Positions 13,316 through 20,089 of a stretch of DNA of 21,472 bases are shown here, piece by piece. The translations under genes were made by a program, and so were the position numbers. Within the stretch, counting starts at the first letter, position 1, and each line of letters starts with the position of its first letter. Origin of the DNA: a bacterium (lineage in GTDB: Bacteria > CAIWAD01). The stretch is taken from positions 1 through 21,472 of the forward strand of contig JAUIFJ010000048.1 in assembly GCA_030429345.1 (NCBI GenBank), given 5' to 3'. The notes beneath the pieces were generated by a model. The model had not been told where the DNA came from. It made no database searches and saw only the letters and a list, made by a program, of their open reading frames with translations.

Positions 13316-13784
13316 CGGTTCCCCCTTCCCGCGCCGGATTGCTGCCGGGCTGGAGTTTCCCATACCGGCTGCCCATCTGCCCCGGCTCATTGCTTCCTGT
13401 GCAAAGATGTTTGTGGTTCGTAGCACGAGGGCAACGCTTGTTTCCGCACTCCGGGCAAAGGATCATCATGGTAGTTCGCTGCACTGCTGTCGCACAGTCG
13501 TAGCAGCATGGAGCATTCGAGTTGTCCGGAATTTCCGGACAACTGGGCTTCGGCTGGTTGTCCATGTCTGGGTAGCGCGAATCGTGACCGCAGATGTCTA
13601 CCCCGTCGATCGGCTGCTCGGCGGCGGGGCTGGTGAGCAGGGCGCGGAGTTCGTCGGCAACGAAACCTGCTTCGCCGTTGAACGCTGCGTGTGCTAATTC
13701 TTCGATCTTCTCCCGGCTCACGGCGATCTGGCCGGGCTGTAATACGCGGATGTCGCGTGTGCTATCGCCCATTGGTTTGTCCAT
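13308..13784 (-). CDS. Zinc-motif phage protein with CPECGNKRCP...CTGSNEPGQ signature
   Basis: The 158-residue protein ends with a Cys/His-rich block that I recognise from many phage early proteins. CCYDC (about 93-97) comes first, then LCPECGNKRCPRATNH (109-124), then LCTGSNEPGQ (127-136). It probably binds one or two zinc ions. The N-terminal part (ILQPGQ-like stretch, then EKIEELAHAAFNG and a LRALL helix) matches no family I can name. The ATG at 13784 has AAGGAA upstream and overlaps the previous gene by 23 bases. The open frame to 13988 only reflects read-through on that gene's strand. Function unknown. Confidence 0.75.
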   Translation of the reverse strand: MDKPMGDSTRDIRVLQPGQIAVSREKIEELAHAAFNGEAGFVADELRALLTSPAAEQPIDGVDICGHDSRYPDMDNQPKPSCPEIPDNSNAPCCYDCATAVQRTTMMILCPECGNKRCPRATNHKHLCTGSNEPGQMGSRYGKLQPGSNPAREGGTDV

Positions 13785-14136
13785 TCCGCGGCTTTTCCTT
13801 GAGCTGGCCGCCGCAGTGCGGGCACACCTGTTCACCGGGTTCAGCGTGCACAAGGGCTCGTACTCTCGGCCAGTAGATGAGGAGCGCTTTCCCTTCTCCC
13901 TGGCCGACGGCCACGATGTAGGACTGGTGATCGCGCGGACACCCGCCACCCCACATGGACCGGTAGCCCTGGCGTTCCAGCTGGTCAAACTGTTTGTGGG
14001 GATTGGCCCTGGGTTCGATCACCTGGATCACCTTGCCCCGTTTCTCGATCGTGGATCCATTGGAAGTAGAGGTCCACTTGACGGCATCGCCCACTTCGAA
14101 GACCTGGACTGCCTGCCCCACCTTCTGGTTCTTCAT
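13762..14136 (-). CDS. Small protein with beta-barrel-like N-terminus and C-terminal CPHC zinc knuckle
   Basis: A 124-residue protein. Its first half (FEVGDAVKWTSTSNGS, then KRGKVIQVI) has the look of a small KOW/SH3-like barrel, as in phage proteins that start VGD.V.W.S...G....K.G.V. The C-terminus has EQVCPHCGGQLKEKP (about 102-116). I chose ATG 14136 because it overlaps the upstream stop (ATGA) with GGAG just ahead; ATG 14145 would sit directly on AAAGG. Function unknown; nucleic-acid binding is possible. Confidence 0.72.
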   Translation of the reverse strand: MKNQKVGQAVQVFEVGDAVKWTSTSNGSTIEKRGKVIQVIEPRANPHKQFDQLERQGYRSMWGGGCPRDHQSYIVAVGQGEGKALLIYWPRVRALVHAEPGEQVCPHCGGQLKEKPRNGQTNGR

Positions 14137-14369
14137 GTTCTCCATCCTTTCATTTTGCGCTCGCCCACGATCTGCTTTTCAAGCTCCCGGAGCTCGCGCA
14201 GGGCGCGCCGGCGTCCATACCTGGTGATCGAGCGTGTGTAGGTGTGGTTCCGTCCATTGCACTTGATGGACAGGCTGAAGTAGTGCCTGTAGTACACCCT
14301 GCCATTCGGGTACTGCTGCCAGCGCTCTACTTCCTGGATCCGGCTGCGGCTCATGCTTCGCGCCCTCAT
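14133..14369 (-). CDS. Small basic protein, possible AP2/arm-type DNA-binding fold
   Basis: A 78-residue, strongly basic protein. VYYRHYFSLSIKCNGRNHTY (about 25-44) reads as three short strands and RRRALRELRELEKQI (53-67) as a helix, the order seen in AP2-like and integrase arm-binding domains. That comparison rests on pattern only. The first ATG (14369) overlaps the stop of the gene upstream (ATGA); ATG 14354 is a possible alternative with GAGG ahead. Its own stop overlaps the next start. Confidence 0.65.
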   Translation of the reverse strand: MRARSMSRSRIQEVERWQQYPNGRVYYRHYFSLSIKCNGRNHTYTRSITRYGRRRALRELRELEKQIVGERKMKGWRT

Positions 14370-14611
14370 CGCCTGACTTCATGATGCCCGCGGCAGACCT
14401 GGGGGCTGCAGTCCACCTTGGCGGGTCCGTAGCCGAATCTGGAGAGGGCGTGGACGGACACGCAGCCGGGTTTGCCTTCCAGCCAGGCGACGGGCCGGGC
14501 GCCGTTCAACAGGTTCTTGTGTGTCACGGTATAGACCTGGCCGTCGTGTGGGCCGCCCATGATCGGGTGGTAGCGGACACGCTGGCCGGGCTGGATGTCT
14601 TCGTAGTTCAC
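14366..14611 (-). CDS. Small conserved-looking phage protein, GTG start
   Basis: An 81-residue protein starting YEDIQPGQRVRYHPIMGGPH, with HDGQVYTVTHKN and ARPVAWLEGKPGCVSVHALS following. It looks like a small beta-barrel (G..VRY.P..GG..DG..Y.V). Residues H/C in VDCSPQVCRGHH at the end might bind a metal. The GTG at 14611 overlaps the upstream TGA (GTGA), with GAGGAG about seven bases ahead; the much longer frame to 14977 is read-through on the neighbouring gene. No function can be given. Confidence 0.7.
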   Translation of the reverse strand: MNYEDIQPGQRVRYHPIMGGPHDGQVYTVTHKNLLNGARPVAWLEGKPGCVSVHALSRFGYGPAKVDCSPQVCRGHHEVRR

Positions 14612-15186
14612 TTTGTGCTCCTCTGATTCAGCAGCAGCTGCAAGTCCTGTAGGATCTGCATGCGCGGCCAGTGCTGCCGTGCCTTCTGTGCCAGGTACAG
14701 CATGTTCTCCAGTCGCAGCTGCTTGTTGAAATCGCGCTTCTCGGCTGGGAGTCCGGACTGCCCCACCATCCAGGAATCCACGCCTGTCTGCGCTGCCAGC
14801 AGTGCATCCCGCCATTCGATGGCCCGGTCCTTGGCGCGCAACTGGGTCTTGGGTGCGGCAGGAATCAGAATGCGCGTGCAGCTTGCCGTGTCGTGCTGAA
14901 ACCGGGCGACCATGCCAGTTCCGTGATGCAACCCGCCGCAGGCGCAGGTGCAGTGCGGTCCTTGCGCCTTGGCACACGATTCATTGCACTTGCAGCCATG
15001 GGCCATATTTCCAGGCTTCTGCTTGATGACCTGGACCTTGCCCATGGTTTCGAAGGACTGGCCGCCACAGCAGCCGCATGTGCCGTCCGCAGGGATCGCT
15101 TGCGGATTCAGCAGCACGAAGGGCAGCAGGCAGTGATTGCAGCGCCAGTAGGTGCGCTCAGGCATGGCTGAGGGGCTGGTGCTCAT
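14608..15186 (-). CDS. Cys-rich multi-zinc-motif phage protein
   Basis: The 192-residue protein has eleven Cys in its first 83 residues: CNHC at 16-19, CGCCGG at 37-42, and HGCKCNESC at 63-71 followed by HCTCACGG (78-85) and HHGTG. This would bind two or three zinc ions. The C-terminal half (about 115-190) is helical (RAIEWRDALLAAQTG, RLENMLYLAQKARQHW). Multi-zinc proteins of this sort occur in phage early operons without known function. Start and stop overlap both neighbours by four bases, indicating coupled translation. Confidence 0.75.
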   Translation of the reverse strand: MSTSPSAMPERTYWRCNHCLLPFVLLNPQAIPADGTCGCCGGQSFETMGKVQVIKQKPGNMAHGCKCNESCAKAQGPHCTCACGGLHHGTGMVARFQHDTASCTRILIPAAPKTQLRAKDRAIEWRDALLAAQTGVDSWMVGQSGLPAEKRDFNKQLRLENMLYLAQKARQHWPRMQILQDLQLLLNQRSTK

Positions 15187-15692
15187 GACTGCTTTTGCTC
15201 CTCGTGCTCCGTCTTGAATGGAGCATACCCTGCGTCACTCGCCCGGGTCGTCAGGCTCAAAAGCCTGGCTTCCGCTTCCTGAAGGTCCCGCTGCGAATGC
15301 TGGATCTGCTCAGGGCTGCTGGCCAGCTTCAGCCCCGCCGCCGTGTTGTCCACGAAGTTCTGGGCATCCTCAATGGCCTTCAGGCGATCGCGTGCGGCGA
15401 ACAGGCAGCGGACGGTTGTGTGGATCGACTGGCCGATGTGCCCGCAGTCATGGCCTTCTAGCACCAGGCTGCCTTCCAGCAGCCCATCCCCAATCATCTG
15501 CGCGTGTCGGCTGGCAACGCAGGTGTTCCACGGAAAGCGGCGTGTGGCATTCGAGTCCGTGAGCTGCTTGATCCTCTTCTCCGCCAGACGTGCGCGTGAA
15601 CGCCACTGAAGCATCTGCTGCTTCGCCTCTTCCAGTTGGCGGACCAGCTGGCTGTATTCCGGGCAAGGGCCTGGTTTCTGTTTCTTGCTCAT
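15183..15692 (-). CDS. Coiled-coil protein, unknown (possible DUF-type early phage protein)
   Basis: The 169-residue protein has a coiled N-terminal region (about 13-45, SQLVRQLEEAKQQMLQWRSR) and a second helical part near the C-terminus (SPEQIQHSQRDLQEAEARLL). Between them lies RRFPWNTCVASRHAQMIGDG with a VLEGHDCGH segment. No family is recognised. ATG 15692 lies seven bases after the previous stop, with GGAAAG further upstream; ATG/GTG choices up to 15725 would overlap that gene. Stop overlaps the next start (ATGA). Confidence 0.68.
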   Translation of the reverse strand: MSKKQKPGPCPEYSQLVRQLEEAKQQMLQWRSRARLAEKRIKQLTDSNATRRFPWNTCVASRHAQMIGDGLLEGSLVLEGHDCGHIGQSIHTTVRCLFAARDRLKAIEDAQNFVDNTAAGLKLASSPEQIQHSQRDLQEAEARLLSLTTRASDAGYAPFKTEHEEQKQS

Positions 15693-15699
15693 CTGGATT

Positions 15700-15993
15700 C
15701 TACTTTCCGTTTGCCCGTGTGCCACACCTGGTGCTGCTCAAACCCAGCAGAACCCAACCCTCGGCCAGACCTGGTGTACCTGCCGGCACGATGTGCGTGA
15801 TGCATGCGCTAAAGGCCCGGTCCGTGATCTCGCTTCCACAGATCTCGTGCACCAGGATCCGCTGTCCCAGCTGGTACTCGAGGTCAGCCGGAGCCAGCAG
15901 GGCCTGCAGCTGCATCCGCAGCCCGTGTTCGAACTCACTGGTCGGCATGTTGAGTTCGTGGTCGAAGCGACCAAACCGCTCTATGTGATTCAC
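15700..15993 (-). CDS. Small uncharacterised protein downstream of methyltransferase
   Basis: A 97-residue protein starting at GTG 15993, inside the methyltransferase stop (GTGA), with AAGGAGG four bases ahead. N-terminal HIERFGRFDHELNMPTSEFE is followed by LEYQLGQRILVHEICGS and ITHIVPAGTPGLAEGWVLLG. The last part reads as strands with a Gly-rich turn. The pattern suggests a compact enzyme-accessory or nucleic-acid-binding protein, but nothing specific is seen. Confidence 0.7.
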   Translation of the reverse strand: MNHIERFGRFDHELNMPTSEFEHGLRMQLQALLAPADLEYQLGQRILVHEICGSEITDRAFSACITHIVPAGTPGLAEGWVLLGLSSTRCGTRANGK

Positions 15994-16907
15994 GCAACCT
16001 CCTTGATGGCTTTGATCATGTCAGCCGCCACGGGCGGGCACACGGAATTTCCCAGCAAGTGCACGGCGAGCCTGCGGTTGGCCGGCAGCTGGTAGCCTTC
16101 GGGGAATCCCATTCCAGCGCGCACTTCGTCGGGAAGGAGCATCCGCATCCGGTCACCGTCGACGATGGCCCAGCGGTCCCTGGTAGTCAGTGTGCCGATA
16201 GGGCGCTCGAGGCTTCGTCCACCGCGCTCGTTGCCGTAGTAACCAATCAGGAATCGCGGGCCGTGATCACGACGGCCGCGGGAAACTCTCGCGAGCGTGG
16301 CCGCGGCTCGCCCTGCGCGACGAACCGGGGACCAGTCGCCCCCAGACAAGTCCACGATCGTGGCGGCAGGTGTGTACTCCCGGCTGGGCAAGTTGAGGCC
16401 CAGCGGCGCGCGGCTGCGGGTTCCGACGATGAACAGCCGGCGGCGATGCTGGGGCACCCCGTGATCCGCGGCGTCGACGATCATGGGCATCAGGCTGTAG
16501 CCCAGGGCTTCCAGTGCCTGGCGCCAAGCGGGGAACAGCTGCCACTTCGCGAATTCGGGGACATTCTCGACCAGCAGGACAGGCGGCCGGTGGCACTCGG
16601 CTGCGGATACGACAGCCCAGGCGGTCGACCGTGTGGCGTCATGGTGCGGCCTGTCCTTGCCCCTGGCTCGGCTGTGTCCCTGGCAGGCGGGGCTGGCCAG
16701 CAGCAGGTCATGGGCCGGCACCTGGGTCCAGTCAGCCTGGTGCAGATCCTGGCAACTGTGCTCGGTCTCCGGGTGGTTGGCTTGGTGCGCCTCGACTGCT
16801 GCAGGCCAGTGATTTGCTGCCCAGACGACTTCGATACCGGCCATCCGAGCGCCCTCGCTGAATCCACCAGCGCCGGCGAACAGGTCAATCGCCTTGAGAC
16901 CGCTCAT
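15990..16907 (-). CDS. DNA (cytosine-5-)-methyltransferase, orphan phage type
   Basis: This enzyme transfers a methyl group from S-adenosylmethionine to C5 of cytosine. The 305 residues carry motif I (DLFAGAGG, 8-15), motif IV with catalytic C75 (ASPACQGHS, 71-79), motif VI (LLVENVPEF, 111-119), motif VIII (QHRRRLFIVG, 153-162), a short target-recognition region (about 170-230), and motifs IX-X (GTLTTRDRW and GNSVCPPVAADMI near the end). Motif IV reads PAC where many relatives read PPC. No restriction endonuclease gene is adjacent, so it probably protects phage DNA from host restriction or marks it. Starts at ATG overlapping the SEC-C gene stop (ATGA). Confidence 0.94.
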   Translation of the reverse strand: MSGLKAIDLFAGAGGFSEGARMAGIEVVWAANHWPAAVEAHQANHPETEHSCQDLHQADWTQVPAHDLLLASPACQGHSRARGKDRPHHDATRSTAWAVVSAAECHRPPVLLVENVPEFAKWQLFPAWRQALEALGYSLMPMIVDAADHGVPQHRRRLFIVGTRSRAPLGLNLPSREYTPAATIVDLSGGDWSPVRRAGRAAATLARVSRGRRDHGPRFLIGYYGNERGGRSLERPIGTLTTRDRWAIVDGDRMRMLLPDEVRAGMGFPEGYQLPANRRLAVHLLGNSVCPPVAADMIKAIKEVA

Positions 16908-17248
16908 CGCTTCAGCCCGGTCATGCAGCAGCGCTTGAACCTGAGTCCCGTGCCACAGGGACAGGGGCTGTTGCGGCTGACCATCCCGCGGTCGTGTTGG
17001 TCGCGGAGCCGGGCCTGCTGGTCAACCAGCAGCTGGACCTGCGGGGGCAGCAGCTCGTTCGGCAGGGCCTTCATGTGCCCCGGGTAGCTATGACCACCGC
17101 GGATCACCGGCCGCCGGCCCCGCTGCCGGGCCATCAGCTCGCGCAGGGAAATTGGCTTGCCCTTCTGGTCAATGATCCGCACGCCCTGCTGGCCAGCCAG
17201 GCGATAAAGGCGCTTCAGTTTCTTCGGGTTCTTCAGCTGGTTCTGCAT
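16904..17248 (-). CDS. SEC-C motif protein
   Basis: The 114-residue protein ends with the SEC-C zinc motif NSPCPCGTGLRFKRCC (Cys at about 96, 98, 107 and 108), the small metal-binding module also found at the SecA C-terminus. The N-terminal 90 residues are basic and helical (KKLKRLYRLAGQQGVRIID) and unassigned. GGAG lies six bases before the ATG at 17248. It is coupled to the methyltransferase through an ATGA overlap. In phages such motifs probably support nucleic acid or protein binding; the specific role is unknown. Confidence 0.85.
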   Translation of the reverse strand: MQNQLKNPKKLKRLYRLAGQQGVRIIDQKGKPISLRELMARQRGRRPVIRGGHSYPGHMKALPNELLPPQVQLLVDQQARLRDQHDRGMVSRNSPCPCGTGLRFKRCCMTGLKR

Positions 17249-17263
17249 CCTTGTCTCCGTGTG

Positions 17264-17452
17264 CTATTTGCGATTACGTCTACGTGATTTCTTGATCATC
17301 TGGCGGCGGGAGCTCTTCGATCGTGATACTCGCCGATCGGAGGCTGTGCGCTGGCGAACGCTGGAAGAATTATCTCCAGACAGGTGCATGGATGTTATGC
17401 CGCCACTCAATGCAGCTCCGGCGACCATCAGGAGCCCAGTCAGTTGTCTCAC
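17264..17452 (-). CDS. Small membrane-anchored, very basic peptide
   Basis: A 62-residue frame with an N-terminal hydrophobic segment (LTGLLMVAGAALSGGITSM, about 4-22) and a tail full of Arg, Lys and Ser. GTG 17452 lies in the stop of the upstream gene (GTGA), which is the main support. No lipobox Cys is present, so it would be a membrane anchor rather than a lipoprotein. It could be a small phage membrane protein, but a chance frame is not excluded. Confidence 0.5.
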   Translation of the reverse strand: MRQLTGLLMVAGAALSGGITSMHLSGDNSSSVRQRTASDRRVSRSKSSRRQMIKKSRRRNRK

Positions 17453-17997
17453 AATGACTCACTTCCGGCAGAATTCTTCAGCTTGATCACCAGGTGGATT
17501 TCATGCGGCGGGCTCTGGCCATCGGCGGGTCTGTGTGGCGGGCGGATCCCATGCCCGCCCTGGCAGCCGTAGTGCGGCCAGGGGAGTTCGGGATGCAGGC
17601 TGCAGACCTGGGTGTGTGGCAGGGTCTCCGGATCCGGCTCCGCCCATTCGATCAGGTCGCGCAGGAATTGATTCCAGGTAGGACCTGCTGCCCCGACGGC
17701 CAGTTCATGCTGATCCGGCAGGGCTATCTGGATGGTGCAGACACGCTGCTCCTGCGCCTCAAGGGCAGGTGTAGTCGTGGGTGGCGCATCCACTCCCTGG
17801 GCGTTCAACCGCTCTGCCCTGGCATTCAGGATCCGCCACAGGGCGTGCCAGCCGGAGGAACCGTACCGCAGGCCAAAGAGCGTGCGGTTCTCGGCCAGCT
17901 CGCGGATCACGGCGTACAGGTCTTCCAGCTCGTCGGCCGGATTCATGGGCCTGGTGGAAAACAGGCGCGGGATCGGATGGGAGGGGCTGTCCTTCAT
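17449..17997 (-). CDS. Uncharacterised phage protein with C-terminal Cys/His segment
   Basis: The 182-residue protein has a helical N-terminal part (ELEDLYAVIRELAENRTLFG, then WHALWRILNARAERL at about 50-64). Its C-terminal CSLHPELPWPHYGCQGGHGI segment (about 132-151) resembles a short motif of phage proteins (CS.HP..PWPH..C.G.G). One metal ion could bind there. The ATG at 17997 overlaps the upstream stop (ATGA). Function is unknown. Confidence 0.7.
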   Translation of the reverse strand: MKDSPSHPIPRLFSTRPMNPADELEDLYAVIRELAENRTLFGLRYGSSGWHALWRILNARAERLNAQGVDAPPTTTPALEAQEQRVCTIQIALPDQHELAVGAAGPTWNQFLRDLIEWAEPDPETLPHTQVCSLHPELPWPHYGCQGGHGIRPPHRPADGQSPPHEIHLVIKLKNSAGSESL

Positions 17998-18341
17998 TGC
18001 CGGACCGTCCCCCGGGCGAGGATCGCGCCGGCCGGCAGGTGTCGTTCCTGCAGCTCACCCGTCACGGCGTGTGACAGCTTGAACTGCGCGGGATGCCTGA
18101 CCACCAGGCACCAGTCGGCGCCACCTTCCAGACTGGGATACTGCTCGATCCGGACCCCGCGATAGCTTTCGTCTTTGAGGATCAGTCTGTGCGTCCCGTG
18201 GGCATCCAGAACGGCCTGGACAAGGGTATCGCGGCCCCTGCGGGTCATCATCAGCCGCAAGTCCCCCGGGCGGTGGCGTCCGCCCCCATGGGCGGTCAGG
18301 CCCGCGTCCAGCTCGGTCAGGATGGTCTGTACATCGGTCAC
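17994..18341 (-). CDS. Small uncharacterised protein, first gene after an intrinsic terminator
   Basis: A protein of 115 residues if begun at GTG 18341 (GGAGG eight bases ahead), or 131 if at TTG 18389 (poorly spaced AGGA). No ATG precedes it in frame. The visible pieces are VQTILTELDAGLTAHGG, MMTRRGRDTLVQAVLDAHG and YPSLEGGADWCLVVRHP. The ILKDESYRGVRIEQYPSLEG stretch is the sort of pattern seen in small phage proteins, with a receptor-like L.G..V. I cannot assign it. It follows the terminator at 18425-18452, so it probably has its own promoter or depends on read-through or antitermination. Confidence 0.62.
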   Translation of the reverse strand: MTDVQTILTELDAGLTAHGGGRHRPGDLRLMMTRRGRDTLVQAVLDAHGTHRLILKDESYRGVRIEQYPSLEGGADWCLVVRHPAQFKLSHAVTGELQERHLPAGAILARGTVRQ

Positions 18342-18424
18342 CAGGTAGTCCTCCAGTTCGGGGTGTCTACCTACGTATGGCTCGAGCAAATCCTGATTTG
18401 TGACAGGCCCAGAGAAAAAAGGTC

Positions 18425-18452
18425 AAAAAAAGAGCAGCCGAAGCTGCTCTTT
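18425..18452 (-). terminator. Rho-independent terminator with TTCG tetraloop
   Basis: Read on the minus strand, AAAGAGCAGC and GCTGCTCTTT close a TTCG loop (plus-strand stem arms 18429-18438 and 18443-18452) and are followed by a T-run. It lies 25 bases after the stop at 18477 and divides the early region into two transcription segments. Confidence 0.9.
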
Positions 18453-18476
18453 GTGTGTGACGCTGGGGCCTGAAGG

Positions 18477-18698
18477 CTATTCGTTCTCGACCTCGATGGT
18501 GATCCGGACCCGCCGCTTGACCCCATCGCCTGCAGCAACGGCCTCGACGGGGAAGCAGCCCCCAACGAAGTCTTTGAGTTCGTCCTTCACACGGTCGTTG
18601 GACAGGAATCCACTGTAATTCTCCAGCCCATTCAGAATCGTCTGCTCCATCTTCTCGTCCTTGGGGACGGTGCGAGTAAGCGTGCGCGTGAATTTCAT
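18477..18698 (-). CDS. Small acidic/basic mixed protein, unknown
   Basis: A 73-residue protein (MKFTRTLTRTVPKDEKMEQT, then LENYSGFLSNDRVKDELKDF and a strand-rich end VKRRVRITIEVENE). No motif is recognised. AAGGA lies six bases before the ATG at 18698, and the gene ends 25 bases before a strong terminator, which supports it. The beta-strand-helix-strand order suggests a compact fold. Confidence 0.68.
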   Translation of the reverse strand: MKFTRTLTRTVPKDEKMEQTILNGLENYSGFLSNDRVKDELKDFVGGCFPVEAVAAGDGVKRRVRITIEVENE

Positions 18699-18723
18699 CC
18701 TTCTTCCTTTCGGTCAATGTGTG

Positions 18724-18999
18724 TCATTTGAAATTGTTCCAGTCCTGGGCTTCGAGCCAGCGCAGGGCCTGGCCGGCAGACATGCCAGTGGGGAACTCCA
18801 GACCAAGCCGCTTAAGAATCGTGCGCCTGGCCCGGCCGTTGCCCCGTGGCCAGCGCTTGGGTCTGGTCTGCTCTGCCTGGAAGGCCAGGGCATCGATCCT
18901 GCGGTTCAGGGCTCGCAGGCCTTCTCGATCCCCGTAGAAGGGGACGCCGGCGAAACGGGGTGGAACAGGATCCCCCTGCCCCTGTCTACTGCGCAGCAT
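18724..18999 (-). CDS. Small phage protein, unknown
   Basis: A 91-residue protein: an N-terminal GDREGLRALNRRIDALAFQA helix at about 23-42, a basic middle (RPKRWPRGNGRARRTILKRLG) split by a turn, and a C-terminal MSAGQALRWLEAQDW helix. The pattern is that of a recurrent phage early protein, but I can name no function. Its ATG (18999) overlaps the HTH gene end by 14 bases. The ribosome site is weak. Confidence 0.65.
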   Translation of the reverse strand: MLRSRQGQGDPVPPRFAGVPFYGDREGLRALNRRIDALAFQAEQTRPKRWPRGNGRARRTILKRLGLEFPTGMSAGQALRWLEAQDWNNFK

Positions 19000-19279
19000 C
19001 CGTGACCGGCCCCAGAAGTCCGTCGGTCAGGCAACCCACGCCATCCAGATCGAAGTGCTGCACCAGGCGCAGTAGGGTTCGCAGTCCCGGCATCTGGCCC
19101 CTGGGCTTCAGGATCCCCTGCAGGCTGCCCATGCTGATGCCCGCGGCGCGCGCCACGACCGCCGGCACCGCAGGCGGATCAGACTCCTGCATCAGCAGCC
19201 GAACACTGTGTGACAGACGCTGAAGGACCTCGTGGTCCAGCTCGGAAAGCGGCTTGCGCCGCGCCCGCGGTTCGCTCAT
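18986..19279 (-). CDS. Small HTH regulator
   Basis: A 97-residue protein with an HTH at about 35-80: AVPAVVARAAGISMGSLQGI, a G..PGLRTLLRLVQHF helix follows. The fold order resembles Xre/Cro proteins. It is coupled to the gene at 19276 by an ATGA overlap, so the two HTH proteins are made together. It may act as an early phage transcription regulator. Confidence 0.72.
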   Translation of the reverse strand: MSEPRARRKPLSELDHEVLQRLSHSVRLLMQESDPPAVPAVVARAAGISMGSLQGILKPRGQMPGLRTLLRLVQHFDLDGVGCLTDGLLGPVTDAAQ

Positions 19280-20073
19280 GCCTCACCGCCTTTCGAACCA
19301 GACTCCAGATATGCCAGGCCTTCTAGGTGCAGATCCGTGATGTGCTCGGCCTTCAGACCATAGACCAGCTGGGCAATCCGCATCCGGTTCCGCAGATCCG
19401 GCTTCTGGGTCTTGTCCGCCCACTTGTAGAGCGTGCGGACATGGACGCCCAGCTCCTCGGCCGCGCGGCTATCCACCTTGCCGGGCTGGGCCAGCAGCTG
19501 CTTCAGTTTCAGGATCAGGGGATCTCCCCTGGAATCCATGTCCGCCGTGCCCGCCAGCTGCTCAGGGTTTGGGCTGCGCACATCGTAAACCCAGCCGGCG
19601 ATTTCCTGGCGATGGCGCTGGCTGGGGATTGAGCGGCCTTGCGCCCATTGCTCGATCAGTTCCACGGGTGCGCCCACGTCCTCGGCGAAGGCCCAGACGG
19701 TGGCCGGGTCCGTCCTGGAGAGCAGGTAGCGCAGGCGATTCATTAGCGGATCGCGGGGCACACGTTGGTCCAGCTGCTGCCGCAGCTGTTGTTCCAGGTT
19801 GCGCTTGAGCCGCATTTCCATTCGCAGCACTTCAGCTTTTGTGGTGGCCGCCTGCGCCTTCGAGTCCTCCCTGATCCTTCGATCGCAGTAGCGTTCCGCA
19901 TCACGGGCTAGCTGGTTCTGCCCATCGATCGCTACGTCCACAGCACCCTGCAGGCGATTGATGCGCGCGACTAGCAGGTCCACCGCAGTCTTCCAGTCCG
20001 TGCTGGTAATCCACCGCCAGAAAGCCTTGAGCGGCCCCGGGCGCAGTGCCCGGTATTGGCGATCCATATGCAT
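19276..20073 (-). CDS. Coiled-coil protein with two HTH-like domains
   Basis: A 265-residue protein. Residues about 35-105 form a long helix or coiled coil (with EVLRMEMRLKRNLEQQLRQQ). Two HTH-like units follow: about 110-165 (TVWAFAEDVGAPVELIEQWA) and about 185-240 (AAEELGVHVRTLYKWADKTQ, then a P..R.RM.IAQLVYG helix). Two HTH units would let one protein bind paired sites. GAAGGGG lies six bases before the ATG at 20073. It resembles the 9399 gene in joining a coiled coil to an HTH with a W at the end of helix 3. The first HTH is less certain than the second. Confidence 0.72.
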   Translation of the reverse strand: MHMDRQYRALRPGPLKAFWRWITSTDWKTAVDLLVARINRLQGAVDVAIDGQNQLARDAERYCDRRIREDSKAQAATTKAEVLRMEMRLKRNLEQQLRQQLDQRVPRDPLMNRLRYLLSRTDPATVWAFAEDVGAPVELIEQWAQGRSIPSQRHRQEIAGWVYDVRSPNPEQLAGTADMDSRGDPLILKLKQLLAQPGKVDSRAAEELGVHVRTLYKWADKTQKPDLRNRMRIAQLVYGLKAEHITDLHLEGLAYLESGSKGGEA

Positions 20074-20089
20074 GTGCTACCCCTTCGTG

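Noticed and set aside
16059-17087. 342-codon plus-strand frame
   Set aside because: Antisense to the C5-methyltransferase and SEC-C genes, both with clear motifs.
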